From Pseudomonas sp. SORT22 (lineage in GTDB: Bacteria; Pseudomonadota; Gammaproteobacteria; Pseudomonadales; Pseudomonadaceae), in the NCBI RefSeq assembly GCF_018417635.1, contig NZ_CP071007.1, positions 4,402,501 to 4,466,500 of the forward strand: a DNA stretch of 64,000 nucleotides. Direction: 5' to 3'. The notes under the pieces are model-generated. The model searched no databases and was not told the DNA's origin. It saw nothing but the letters and a program-made list of their open reading frames with translations. Shown one piece after another: positions 27,875 through 35,967 of the stretch (position 1 is the first letter of the stretch; each line of letters opens with the position of its first letter). A program made the translations under genes and the position numbers.

Positions 27875-28267
27875 TCAGGCAATCTGCGCCTTGGAGGCCA
27901 AATGATCGAAAGTAGCCTCGTCCAGTGCATCCTCCTGTTCATCCAGCACCTGGCGTGGGTGATCGTTGCCCGGAATGCTGCTGTCCAGCAGGCTCAGCAG
28001 CCGCGAGCCCCGCTCGGTAAGGATGAAGTTCTCGCCGTTGCCGCCCTCGTCTTCCGGGCGTGAGGCAAAGTAACCGCGCTCGAACAGCAGCTTTTCATAC
28101 TCACATGCCAGGGTTTTCAGATGATCGAGATCGCCAGGGGCCGCGCCCTCGGCCGCGAGCTGGGCTGCATGCTGCTCGGCGTAAGGCCTGGGGGTAAAAC
28201 TGTGGCCGGCGCTATTCTGCGCTTCGTGCAACAGGCGTTCGATCAGGTCCCAGTCGTAGGTGGTCAT
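27875..28267 (-). CDS. Small conserved protein, possibly DUF2513-like
   Basis: This 130-residue soluble acidic protein begins MTTYDWDLIERLLHEAQNSA. It has a helix-rich middle (DLDHLKTLACEYEKLLFERGYF) and a segment like a winged-helix wing (FILTERGSRLLSLLD). The DWDLI opening and ALTERG-type ending resemble DUF2513 proteins, but I am unsure of the family. I chose the start at 28267 because GAGG is 8 bases upstream; an ATG at 28273 would be only 2 bases from it. No catalytic motif is visible. Confidence 0.75.
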   Translation of the reverse strand: MTTYDWDLIERLLHEAQNSAGHSFTPRPYAEQHAAQLAAEGAAPGDLDHLKTLACEYEKLLFERGYFASRPEDEGGNGENFILTERGSRLLSLLDSSIPGNDHPRQVLDEQEDALDEATFDHLASKAQIA

Positions 28268-28393
28268 CGGCATAGCCTCAATCAGGGGTAGGTAAGATTG
28301 TGACCGGTGTACGCGGCTGCGGTTCGACTGAACTTTCGCCGCCCGGCGAGGCTCAACCGCAAGACTTCACCTTGATTGCCCGGGAGCCTGCCG

Positions 28394-28663
28394 ATGAAAA
28401 CCCTGTTGAACATTGCAGCCGCCGCCAGCCTGCTGCTGGCCCTGCCCGGCTGGGCGTGCACGCTGGAAGAAGCGACGGCCAAGCGCGAAGAACTGGCCAA
28501 GGAAGTGAGCAAGCTCACCGAGCAGAACCCGCAGAAGGCCAAGGAGATCAACGACGAGCTGCAGAAGATGGAGCTGGGCACGGCCAGCAAGGACTTGCCG
28601 GACAAGTGCCAGCTGATCGACAAGCGGATGCAGGAATTGAAGAACGCTGAGAAGAAGACTTGA
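28394..28663 (+). CDS. Small periplasmic helical protein of unknown function
   Basis: This 89-residue protein has a clear signal peptide (MKTLLNIAAAASLLLALPGWA, cleavage before CTLEE). A charged helical remainder follows (EEATAKREELAKEVSKLTEQ) with two cysteines (about residues 22 and 71) that could form a disulfide. GGGAG precedes the ATG at 28394, favouring it over an upstream in-frame ATG at 28376. It stands alone between minus-strand genes and is followed by a REP element. I do not recognise a named family. Confidence 0.78.
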   Translation: MKTLLNIAAAASLLLALPGWACTLEEATAKREELAKEVSKLTEQNPQKAKEINDELQKMELGTASKDLPDKCQLIDKRMQELKNAEKKT

Positions 28664-28679
28664 AATCGGGGTGAAACAA

Positions 28680-28742
28680 TCGCGGGTCAAGTCGGGTCGC
28701 CGCACCGCCGCTCCCACAAGGGCTGCAAAGAACCTGTGGGAG
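28680..28742. repeat. REP-type element between convergent genes
   Basis: TCGCGGGTCAAGTCG is followed by a CTCCCACA (28711-28718) / TGTGGGAG (28735-28742) stem, the core typical of Pseudomonas REP sequences. It separates the small periplasmic gene from the convergent helicase gene. A closely related copy of its left half occurs at 37811-37840. Confidence 0.65.
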
Positions 28743-28759
28743 GGCTATGAAGCCGGCGC

Positions 28760-30085
28760 TTACTCCGCAGCCGGCGCCGGTTTGCGGCGCTTGAGCGGTG
28801 CCAGGCCGTCGGCGCTGGCCAGCGGCGCGTTAGGCTTTGGCTTGGCTGTTGGCTTGCGCTTGGCCACGACCTTCTTGTCGCCTTTTTTATCGGTCTTTTT
28901 CTTTTTCACACCGGCCGCCTTGCCCGAGGCCTTGACCTTCTTCGGCCCGGTGTAGGTGCCTTTGACTTCCTTGATCACCCGGCGCTCGAAGGTCTGCTTC
29001 AGGTAGCGCTCGATGCTCGACATCAGGTTCCAGTCGCCGTGACAGATCAACGACACCGCCAGGCCTTCGTTACCGGCACGGCCGGTACGGCCGATGCGGT
29101 GTACGTATTCGTCGCCGCTGCGTGGCATGTCGAAGTTGATCACCAGGTCCAGGCCGTCGACGTCCAGGCCGCGGGCGGCAACGTCAGTAGCCACGAGAAT
29201 CTTGGCGCCGCCCTGCTTCAGGCGCTCGATGGCCAGCTTGCGATCTTTCTGGTCTTTGTCGCCGTGCAGGACGAAAGCCTTGTAGTCCTTGGCCACCAGG
29301 TGACCGTAGATGCGGTCGGCCATCACCCGGGTATTGGTGAAGATGATCGCCTTGTCGTAGGTCTCGTTCTCCAGCAGCCACTGCACGATCTGTTCTTTGT
29401 GCTGGTTGTGGTCAGCGGTGATGATCTGCTGGCGGGTGCCTTCGGCCAGCTGGCTGACGCTGTTGAGCATCAGGTGCTCAGGGGTTTTCAGCACCTTGCC
29501 GATCATGTCGCGCAGGCCGGCACCGCCAGTGGTGGCGGAGAACAGCATGGTCTGTTCACGATTCGGGCACTCGTTGCACAGGCGCTCGACGTCTTCGGCA
29601 AAGCCCATGTCGAGCATGCGGTCGGCTTCATCGAGCACGATCACCTGGACATGCTCCAGGTGCAGGTTGCCGGCATTGAGCTGCTCGAGCAAGCGGCCCG
29701 GGGTGCCGATCAGCACGTCCGGCACCTTGCGCAGCATCGCGGCCTGCTCCTTGAAGTCTTCGCCACCGGTGATCAGCCCGGCCTTGATGAAAGTGAACTG
29801 GGAGAAGCGCTCGACTTCCTTGAGGGTCTGCTGCGCCAGCTCGCGGGTCGGCAACAGCACCAGGGCGCGAATTTCGACGCGCTTCTGCTTGAGGTCAACC
29901 AGGCGGTTGAGCATCGGCAGGACGAAGGCTGCGGTCTTGCCGCTACCGGTTTGCGCCGTCACCCGCAGGTCACGCCCTTGCAACGCCAAAGGGATGGCCG
30001 CTGCCTGCACCGGCGTCGGCTCGACAAATTTCAGCTCGGCCACGGCTTTGAGCAGGCGTTCGTGCAGGGCGAATTGGGAAAACAC
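28760..30085 (-). CDS. DEAD-box ATP-dependent RNA helicase (SrmB/RhlE-like)
   Basis: This 441-residue RNA helicase is probably involved in ribosome assembly or RNA turnover. Motifs in order: Q-motif region VEPTPVQAAAIP (about 21-32), Walker A AQTGSGKT (44-51), PTRELAQQ, GTPGRLLEQL, DEAD (LDEADRMLDMGF), SAT (LFSATT), DVAARGLDV and HRIGRTGRAG. A lysine-rich tail (KKKKTDKKGDKK and after) probably binds RNA. The start is a GTG at 30085 (codon for V in VFSQFALHERLL), with GAGG 7 bases upstream. A longer frame to 30289 runs into the divergent channel gene and is not family-like. Its paralogue name within the DEAD-box group is uncertain. Confidence 0.92.
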   Translation of the reverse strand: MFSQFALHERLLKAVAELKFVEPTPVQAAAIPLALQGRDLRVTAQTGSGKTAAFVLPMLNRLVDLKQKRVEIRALVLLPTRELAQQTLKEVERFSQFTFIKAGLITGGEDFKEQAAMLRKVPDVLIGTPGRLLEQLNAGNLHLEHVQVIVLDEADRMLDMGFAEDVERLCNECPNREQTMLFSATTGGAGLRDMIGKVLKTPEHLMLNSVSQLAEGTRQQIITADHNQHKEQIVQWLLENETYDKAIIFTNTRVMADRIYGHLVAKDYKAFVLHGDKDQKDRKLAIERLKQGGAKILVATDVAARGLDVDGLDLVINFDMPRSGDEYVHRIGRTGRAGNEGLAVSLICHGDWNLMSSIERYLKQTFERRVIKEVKGTYTGPKKVKASGKAAGVKKKKTDKKGDKKVVAKRKPTAKPKPNAPLASADGLAPLKRRKPAPAAE

Positions 30086-30229
30086 GGGTGTACCTCGGGC
30101 ATGTGCAAAAAATTCAGTTGCATAGGGTAACGTTTTCCGGCGTCGGAGCCGAATTTCTTTTGGCAACTTCTTGCCGATCCGCGCTCTAATGGCCTTGTTT
30201 TCGACTTGCGGACCCTTTACGACACCGTT

Positions 30230-31531
30230 ATGGACATTCAACAGCTGTGGCAAAACACCCTGGACCTCTGGGGCACCCTTGATCAACACCCGCTACTGCA
30301 CGCCGGTATCGGCCTGGGCGTATTGCTGGTGATCGCCCTGCTGCTCGGCCGCGTGGCGCGCTTTCTGGTGCTGCACGCCGCCCGTCTGCTAGGCCGCCAG
30401 CCAGCCCTGCACTGGGTCAATGACCTGCGCGAGAACAAGGTGTTCCAGCGCCTGGCCCAGACCACCCCGTCACTGGTGGTGCAATTTGGCCTCAAACTGG
30501 TGCCGGAGCTGAGCGCCACCAGCCAGCACTTTCTCGGCAACCTCGCCCTGGCCTTCACCATCCTGTTCCTGACCCTGGCCCTGAGCGCCCTGCTCGACGC
30601 CCTGCTGGACATCTACGCGCGCACCGAGCACGCCCGCACCCGCTCGATCAAGGGTTACGTGCAATTGGCGAAGATGGTCCTGTTCGTGTTCGGCGCCATC
30701 GTTATCGTCGCCACCCTGATCGACCGCTCGCCGCTATTGCTGCTCTCGGGTCTGGGCGCCATGTCGGCGGTCATCTTGCTGGTCTACAAGGACACCCTGC
30801 TGTCGTTCGTCGCCAGCGTGCAGTTGACCAGCAACGACATGCTGCGGGTCGGCGACTGGATCGAGATGCCCCAGGTCGGCGCCGACGGCGACGTGGTCGA
30901 CATCACCCTGCACACGGTCAAGGTGCAGAACTTCGACAAGACTATCGTCTCCATCCCCACCTGGCGCTTGATGTCCGAGTCGTTCAAGAACTGGCGCGGC
31001 ATGCAGCAGTCGGGCGGGCGACGGATCAAGCGCAGCCTGTTCATCGATGCCGGCGGCGTGCGCTTCCTGCGCTCCGATGAGGAGCAGCGCCTGAGCGAAG
31101 TACGCCTGCTGACCGACTACATTGCCCGCAAGCGCAGTGAGCTCAGAGCCTGGAACGAGGCCCAGGGCAATGTCGCCGAACTCTCCGCCAACCGTCGCCG
31201 GATGACCAACATCGGCACCTTCCGTGCCTATGCCCTGGCCTACCTGAAGAGCCACCCGGAGATCCAGCCGAACATGACCTGCATGGTCCGCCAGATGCAG
31301 ACCACCGCCCAGGGCGTGCCGCTGGAAATCTACTGCTTCACGCGCACCACGGCGTGGGCCGACTACGAGCGGATCCAGGGCGACATCTTCGACTACCTGC
31401 TGGCGGTGATGCCGGAGTTCGGCCTGAGCCTGTACCAGCAACCCAGCGGCAATGACCTGCGCGCCGGCCTGTTACCCTCGACCCTGCCCAGCCAGCAGCG
31501 GGCGCTGAGTGCCGAGACGACTGAGCCATAG
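30230..31531 (+). CDS. MscS-family mechanosensitive channel (YbdG type)
   Basis: This 433-residue inner-membrane protein has several membrane segments up to about residue 200, the pore-like helix LLLLSGLGAMSAVILLVYKDTLLSF and the beta domain VGDWIEMPQVGADGDVVDITLHTVKV. A long cytoplasmic C-terminus follows with the YbdG-specific part (KSHPEIQPNMTCMVRQMQ). Such miniconductance channels protect against osmotic downshift. I chose the ATG at 30230 from family comparison; the ribosome site is weak. The last 60 bases overlap the 3' end of the convergent DMT gene. Confidence 0.9.
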   Translation: MDIQQLWQNTLDLWGTLDQHPLLHAGIGLGVLLVIALLLGRVARFLVLHAARLLGRQPALHWVNDLRENKVFQRLAQTTPSLVVQFGLKLVPELSATSQHFLGNLALAFTILFLTLALSALLDALLDIYARTEHARTRSIKGYVQLAKMVLFVFGAIVIVATLIDRSPLLLLSGLGAMSAVILLVYKDTLLSFVASVQLTSNDMLRVGDWIEMPQVGADGDVVDITLHTVKVQNFDKTIVSIPTWRLMSESFKNWRGMQQSGGRRIKRSLFIDAGGVRFLRSDEEQRLSEVRLLTDYIARKRSELRAWNEAQGNVAELSANRRRMTNIGTFRAYALAYLKSHPEIQPNMTCMVRQMQTTAQGVPLEIYCFTRTTAWADYERIQGDIFDYLLAVMPEFGLSLYQQPSGNDLRAGLLPSTLPSQQRALSAETTEP

Positions 31532-32350
31532 CGACGCGAGGATCACCGCCCCGCCGATGAACAACCGGCCCAGCGGCTCGTGCTGGTTCCAGATCAGCAA
31601 ATTGAGCAGCAAACCGACCGGCACGTGCAGGTTGTTCATCACCGCCAGGGTGCCGCCGGAAACCAGGCAGGCACCCTTGTTCCACCAGTACAAGCCCAGT
31701 GCCGTCGGGCACAGCCCCAAAAACAGCAGCACCAGCCATTGCACCTCGGTGCTCGGCAGGTGCTGGCTGTTGCCGAACAGCAAAAAGGCCGGTAGCACCA
31801 CCAGCAAGGCGCCCAGGTAGAAGTAACCGAAACGCCGGTAATGCGGCAGGTCGCTGGGGTTGCGTGCGATCAGGTGACGGTACAGCACCTGCCCGGCGGC
31901 ATAGGTGAAGTTGGCCAGTTGCAGCAGCAAGAAGCCGATGAAAAAGTCCGGGCTGATGCTGTCGAAGCGAATCACCGCCGCACCGGCAACCGCCACCAGC
32001 GCCGCCACCAACGCCCAGGGGTTGAAGCGCCGGTTCAGGGCATCTTCGATCAGGGTCACGTGCAAGGGCGTGAGAATGGTGAACAGCAGCACCTCCGGCA
32101 CCGTCAGCACGCGGAAGCTCAGGTACAGGCAGACATAGGTGATGCCGTACTGCAGCGCACCGATCAGCAGCATCGAACGCATGAAGCGCGCTTCGACCTG
32201 GCGCCAGCGGGTCAGCGGCAGGAACACCAGGCCGGCCAGCAACACCCGCGCCAGCACGGCGAAATAGCTGTCGACATGCCCGGCCAGGTACTCGCCGATC
32301 AGGCTGAAGGAAAACGCCTGGATCAGCGCGACGATCAATAAATAGCCCAT
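31472..32350 (-). CDS. EamA-family (DMT) carboxylate/amino-acid/amine-type transporter
   Basis: This 292-residue inner-membrane protein has about 10 hydrophobic segments in two EamA halves. It starts MGYLLIVALIQAFSFSLIGE and includes FTILTPLHVTLIEDALNRRF and LCPTALGLYWWNKGACLVSGGTL. It resembles the carboxylate/amino acid/amine subgroup of the DMT superfamily; the substrate is unknown. Only about 30% or so identity would be expected with the other DMT gene at 26.8 kb, so they are probably not recent duplicates. Its 3' end overlaps the channel gene by 60 bases. Confidence 0.88.
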   Translation of the reverse strand: MGYLLIVALIQAFSFSLIGEYLAGHVDSYFAVLARVLLAGLVFLPLTRWRQVEARFMRSMLLIGALQYGITYVCLYLSFRVLTVPEVLLFTILTPLHVTLIEDALNRRFNPWALVAALVAVAGAAVIRFDSISPDFFIGFLLLQLANFTYAAGQVLYRHLIARNPSDLPHYRRFGYFYLGALLVVLPAFLLFGNSQHLPSTEVQWLVLLFLGLCPTALGLYWWNKGACLVSGGTLAVMNNLHVPVGLLLNLLIWNQHEPLGRLFIGGAVILASLWLSRLGTQRPLLAGQGRG

Positions 32351-32443
32351 GTTGGCCCCTTGCTGTGGAGGCGGCGACCTTAACGGTTAGCGGCTAGCCC
32401 GGCAATAGTCGCTGGCAAGGCCGGCTAGCACGCCAAGCAGCAT

Positions 32444-32477
32444 AAAAAAGCCCGGTCACGCGCAAGGCAGACCGGGC
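32444..32477 (-). terminator. Rho-independent terminator of azoR
   Basis: On the minus strand GCCCGGTC and GACCGGGC form an 8-bp stem with a 12-base loop, followed by TTTTTT. It begins about 50 bases after the azoR stop. Confidence 0.85.
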
Positions 32478-32528
32478 AGGTACACCCAAAGGAGCAACAG
32501 GTGTCAGGCGGGAAAATTCATTGCCGGC

Positions 32529-33128
32529 TTATGCCACGGCGGCAAGCTGCGCCTTGGCCTGGTTCAGGCCCTTCTCGTGGAAATCGCCGCCCATGTTCAG
32601 GCCTTCGGCGTGGATGAAGGTCACGTCATGGATACCGATGAAGGCCATGACCTGGCGCAGGTAAGGTTCCTGGTGATCGCTGCTGGCGCCGGCATGAATG
32701 CCGCCGCGAGCGGTAAGGATGTAGGCGCGCTTGCCGGTCAGCAGGCCCTGGGGCCCGGTTTCGGTGTACTTGAAGGTGATGCCGGCGCGCAGTACGTGGT
32801 CCAGCCAGGCCTTGAGGGTGCTGGGGATGGTGAAGTTGTACATCGGCGCGGCCAGCACCAGCACATCGGCGGCCAGCACTTCATCGGTCAGCTCGTTGGA
32901 GCGTGCCAGGGCCTCTAGCTCTTCGGCATTGCGCTGGGTTTCGGGCTTCATCCAGCCGCCGAGCAGGTTGCCATCCAGGTGCGGCACCGGGTTGACGGCC
33001 AGGTCGCGCAGGGTCACCTGGTCGGCCGGGTGGGCGGCTTGCCACTGGCTGACGAAGTCGCGGGTCAGTTGCCGGGAGATCGAGTCCTGCTGGCGGGCGC
33101 TGCTTTCGATGACGAGTACACGGGACAT
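32529..33128 (-). CDS. azoR: FMN-dependent NADH-azoreductase (quinone reductase)
   Basis: This 199-residue flavodoxin-fold enzyme reduces quinones and azo dyes with NADH. Evidence: the FMN-phosphate loop IESSARQQDSISRQL near the N-terminus, PMYNFTIPSTLKAWLDHVLRAG in the middle, and TARGGIH contacting the flavin. I chose the start at 33128 because GGAGG lies 8 bases upstream. That site sits in the right arm of a perfect 13-bp inverted repeat in the leader, listed separately. The LysR gene at 33602 is a candidate regulator, and an intrinsic terminator follows. Confidence 0.93.
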   Translation of the reverse strand: MSRVLVIESSARQQDSISRQLTRDFVSQWQAAHPADQVTLRDLAVNPVPHLDGNLLGGWMKPETQRNAEELEALARSNELTDEVLAADVLVLAAPMYNFTIPSTLKAWLDHVLRAGITFKYTETGPQGLLTGKRAYILTARGGIHAGASSDHQEPYLRQVMAFIGIHDVTFIHAEGLNMGGDFHEKGLNQAKAQLAAVA

Positions 33129-33132
33129 GGGG

Positions 33133-33173
33133 CTTGCCTCCATCGGCGAGTTCGGTAAGTCGATGGAGGCAAG
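33133..33173 (-). promoter_or_regulatory. Leader hairpin that would bury the azoR ribosome-binding site
   Basis: CTTGCCTCCATCG (33133-33145) and CGATGGAGGCAAG (33161-33173) form a perfect 13-bp inverted repeat with a 15-base loop, ending 4 bases before the azoR ATG. In the mRNA the only Shine-Dalgarno sequence, GGAGG, lies in the 3' arm and pairs with CCTCC in the 5' arm. As DNA, the same dyad could alternatively bind a regulator. Confidence 0.65.
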
Positions 33174-33184
33174 ATTAATGATTG

Positions 33185-33225
33185 ACCTATCGATAAAAAA
33201 GCGTAAAAACTGGGTCCAACCTATC
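33185..33225. promoter_or_regulatory. Direct repeats ACCTATC in the azoR promoter region
   Basis: ACCTATC occurs at 33185-33191 and again at 33219-33225, 34 bases apart, in the AT-rich stretch upstream of azoR. This could be a regulator site, but the evidence is only the repetition and position. Confidence 0.25.
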
Positions 33226-33237
33226 AGTTAAATTGTT

Positions 33238-33552
33238 TTATTTCGGCTTGCAGTCCAAGGTGATGCGCAGCTTGATGATTTCCCGGTTGAACTTGGCAGT
33301 GGCATCGACGCTTTTTTTCGCCGGCACATTCACCCGGCGTACCCGTGGCGCTTCCGGGCCATTGCGGAAAGTCACCTTGCACTGGGCATCGACGTCGCCA
33401 TAGTTGTTGACGCTGATCGAACCGATGTCACGGTCGGTGTCGTAGGTGGTGTAGTCGACCTTGACGCCGTCGATGTCTTTTTTCACGTCGATGGGATAGG
33501 CCAGGGCCGTGAGCGGAAGCAGGGCCAGCAATACAGCACAACATTTCTTCAT
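33238..33552 (-). CDS. Small periplasmic protein of unknown function
   Basis: This 104-residue protein has a signal peptide (MKKCCAVLLALLPLTALA, cleavage near LAYPI). The mature part of about 86 residues is predicted beta-rich (GVKVDYTTYDTDRDIGSISVNN) with two cysteines (CKVTF, LDCKPK) that may form a disulfide. Homologues in Pseudomonas are, as I recall, sometimes mislabelled 3-phosphoglycerate kinase; nothing here supports that. It lies between azoR and the divergent LysR gene. Confidence 0.8.
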   Translation of the reverse strand: MKKCCAVLLALLPLTALAYPIDVKKDIDGVKVDYTTYDTDRDIGSISVNNYGDVDAQCKVTFRNGPEAPRVRRVNVPAKKSVDATAKFNREIIKLRITLDCKPK

Positions 33553-33601
33553 ACGACGCTCTCCATGAAAGAGCGCCAGCTTAGGACAACAGGAGCCGAA
33601 G

Positions 33602-34525
33602 ATGAAAGCGCCGCGCGTAACCCTGGATCAGTGGCGGACCCTGCAGGCGGTGGTCGATCACGGCGGTTTTGCCCAGGCCGCCGAGGCCCTGCACCGTTCG
33701 CAATCCTCGGTGAGCTATACCGTGGCGCGCATGCAGGACCAGCTCGGCGTACCGCTGCTGCGTATCGACGGGCGCAAGGCGGTGCTGACCGAGGCCGGCA
33801 ACGTGCTGCTGCGCCGCTCGCGGCAACTGGTCAAGCAGGCCAGCCAGCTTGAAGACCTGGCCCATCACATGGAACAGGGCTGGGAAGCCGAAGTGCGCCT
33901 GGTGGTCGATGCCGCCTACCCCAATGCCCGCCTGGTCCGCGCCTTGAGCGCGTTCATGCCGCAAAGCCGTGGCTGCCGGGTGCGCCTGCGCGAAGAGGTG
34001 CTGTCCGGGGTCGAAGAGGTGCTGCATGAAGGCATTGCGGACCTTGCCATCAGCGGCTTCAACATTTCCGGCTACCTGGGCACCGAACTGAGTTCGGTCG
34101 AATTCGTCGCCGTCGCCCACCCCGAACACAGCCTGCACCGCTTGAACCGGGAACTGAGCTTCCAGGACCTGGAAAGCCAGCTGCAGGTGGTGATTCGCGA
34201 TTCAGGCCGCGCCCAGCCACGCGATGTCGGCTGGCTGGGCGCCGAACAGCGCTGGACGGTCGGCAGCCTGGCCACCGCCGCCACCTTCGTCAGCAGCGGC
34301 CTGGGCTTTGCCTGGCTGCCGCGGCACCTGATCGAGCGCGAGCTGCGTGAAGGCCTGCTCAAGCCTTTACCACTGGATCAGGGTGGCAGTCGCCACCCAC
34401 TGTTCTACCTTTACTCGAACAAGGACAAACCCCTGGGCCCGGCAACGCAGATCCTCGTCGAGTTGCTGCGCAATTTCGACACCGCACCGCTGGATGTGCC
34501 CTTCGCCGCGCCCGCCCAAGCCTGA
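33602..34525 (+). CDS. LysR-family transcriptional regulator
   Basis: This 307-residue protein has a LysR helix-turn-helix (DQWRTLQAVVDHGGFAQAAEALHRSQSSVSYTVARMQDQLG) and an effector domain from about residue 92. GGAG precedes the start. It is divergent from the small periplasmic gene and azoR and lies 14 bases upstream of an alpha/beta-hydrolase gene. Its target could be azoR or the downstream operon; the sequence does not decide. Confidence 0.88.
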   Translation: MKAPRVTLDQWRTLQAVVDHGGFAQAAEALHRSQSSVSYTVARMQDQLGVPLLRIDGRKAVLTEAGNVLLRRSRQLVKQASQLEDLAHHMEQGWEAEVRLVVDAAYPNARLVRALSAFMPQSRGCRVRLREEVLSGVEEVLHEGIADLAISGFNISGYLGTELSSVEFVAVAHPEHSLHRLNRELSFQDLESQLQVVIRDSGRAQPRDVGWLGAEQRWTVGSLATAATFVSSGLGFAWLPRHLIERELREGLLKPLPLDQGGSRHPLFYLYSNKDKPLGPATQILVELLRNFDTAPLDVPFAAPAQA

Positions 34526-34539
34526 CAGGAATCACGCCG

Positions 34540-35352
34540 ATGGCCTACTTCGAACATGAAGGTTGCTCGCTACACTACGAGGAATACGGCCAGGGCGAGC
34601 CGCTGGTGCTGTTGCATGGCCTGGGCTCCAGTTGCCAGGACTGGGAAATGCAGGTGCCGGAGCTGGCTCGCCACTACCGCGTGATCCTCATGGACATCCG
34701 TGGCCATGGCCGCTCCGACAAGCCACGCGAGCGCTATAGCATCGCCAGCTTCAGCGCCGACCTGCTGGCCCTGCTCGAGCGGTTGCAGACCGGCCCCGTG
34801 CACCTGGTCGGGCTGTCCATGGGCGGCATGGTCGGCTTTCAGTTTGCCGTCGATCATCCCCAGTGGCTGCGCAGCCTGTGCATCGTCAACAGCGCCCCGG
34901 AGGTCAAGCGCCGCAGCCGCAGCGACTGGATCTGGTGGGCCAAGCGCTGGGCCCTGGCCCGGGTGCTGAGCCTTGAAACCATCGGCAAGGGCCTGGCCGA
35001 GCGGTTGTTCCCCAAGCCGCAGCAGGCCGATTTACGCCGCAAGATGGCCGAGCGCTGGGCAAAGAACGACAAACGCGCCTACCTGGCCAGTTTCGACGCC
35101 ATAGTCGGCTGGGGCGTGGCGCAACGCCTGGGGCAGATTCGCTGTCCTACCCTGGTCATCAGCGCCGACCAGGATTACACCCCGGTACAACTTAAAGAGC
35201 GCTACGTTGCGCTGATTCCACAGGCACGGCTGGCGGTTATCGAAGATTCCCGGCACGCTACACCCCTGGATCAACCTCACGTCTTCAATCAGACGCTGCT
35301 GCAGTTCCTGGCGGCGTCCACCACCTCTCAAGGATCATTGAGCCCATGCTGA
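34540..35352 (+). CDS. Alpha/beta-fold hydrolase
   Basis: This 270-residue serine hydrolase has oxyanion region [13 protein letters not shown] near residue 22 and nucleophile elbow GLSMGGM (Ser near 93). Acid and histidine candidates are in [10 protein letters not shown] and [13 protein letters not shown]. No signal peptide is visible, so it is probably cytosolic. It follows the LysR gene by 14 bases, and its stop overlaps the cyclophilin start (ATGCTGA), so translation is probably coupled. The substrate is not evident. Confidence 0.88.
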   Translation: MAYFEHEGCSLHYEEYGQGEPLVLLHGLGSSCQDWEMQVPELARHYRVILMDIRGHGRSDKPRERYSIASFSADLLALLERLQTGPVHLVGLSMGGMVGFQFAVDHPQWLRSLCIVNSAPEVKRRSRSDWIWWAKRWALARVLSLETIGKGLAERLFPKPQQADLRRKMAERWAKNDKRAYLASFDAIVGWGVAQRLGQIRCPTLVISADQDYTPVQLKERYVALIPQARLAVIEDSRHATPLDQPHVFNQTLLQFLAASTTSQGSLSPC

Positions 35353-35903
35353 AAAAACTCCTGCTCGCCACCTGCTCGGTCGTTTTCGCCACCAGCCTGA
35401 TGGCTTCCGACAAGACGCCCCACGTATTACTCGACACCAGCTTCGGCCAGGTCGAAGTGGAACTGAACGCGGAAAAGGCGCCGATCAGCACCAGGAATTT
35501 CCTGCAGTACGTGGACAGCGGCTTCTACAACAACACCATCTTCCACCGGGTGATCCCGGGCTTCATGGTCCAGGGTGGTGGTTTCACTGAGCAGATGGTG
35601 CAAAAGCCCACCAAGGACCCGATCCGCAACGAAGCCAGCAATGGCCTGCAGAACGTCCGTGGCACGCTGTCGATGGCGCGCACCTCCGACCCGAACTCGG
35701 CCACCAGCCAGTTCTTCATCAACGTCGCCGACAATGCCTTCCTCGACCCGGGCCGCGACCGCGGTTACGCGGTGTTCGGCAAGGTCGTCAAAGGCATGGA
35801 AGTGGTCGACCAGATCGTCAACTCGCCCACCACAGTGAAAAAAGGCATGCGCGATGTGCCGGTCGACCCGGTATTCATCAAGTCGGCCAAACGCATCGAC
35901 TGA
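35346..35903 (+). CDS. ppiA: Periplasmic peptidyl-prolyl cis-trans isomerase, cyclophilin type (PpiA-like)
   Basis: This 185-residue protein has an N-terminal signal peptide ([20 protein letters not shown], cleavage near MAS/DKT) followed by a complete cyclophilin domain. The catalytic-site segment [15 protein letters not shown], then [18 protein letters not shown] and [16 protein letters not shown], are all present. It would speed proline isomerisation during folding of exported proteins. The start overlaps the stop of the hydrolase gene, and an ABC exporter gene follows after 64 bases. Confidence 0.93.
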   Translation: MLKKLLLATCSVVFATSLMASDKTPHVLLDTSFGQVEVELNAEKAPISTRNFLQYVDSGFYNNTIFHRVIPGFMVQGGGFTEQMVQKPTKDPIRNEASNGLQNVRGTLSMARTSDPNSATSQFFINVADNAFLDPGRDRGYAVFGKVVKGMEVVDQIVNSPTTVKKGMRDVPVDPVFIKSAKRID

Positions 35904-35967
35904 CCTTGGGCTTCACAGGGACGTGAACCGGGCCCGCGGGTCGAACTGAACAGGAGTTACCGTTTTC

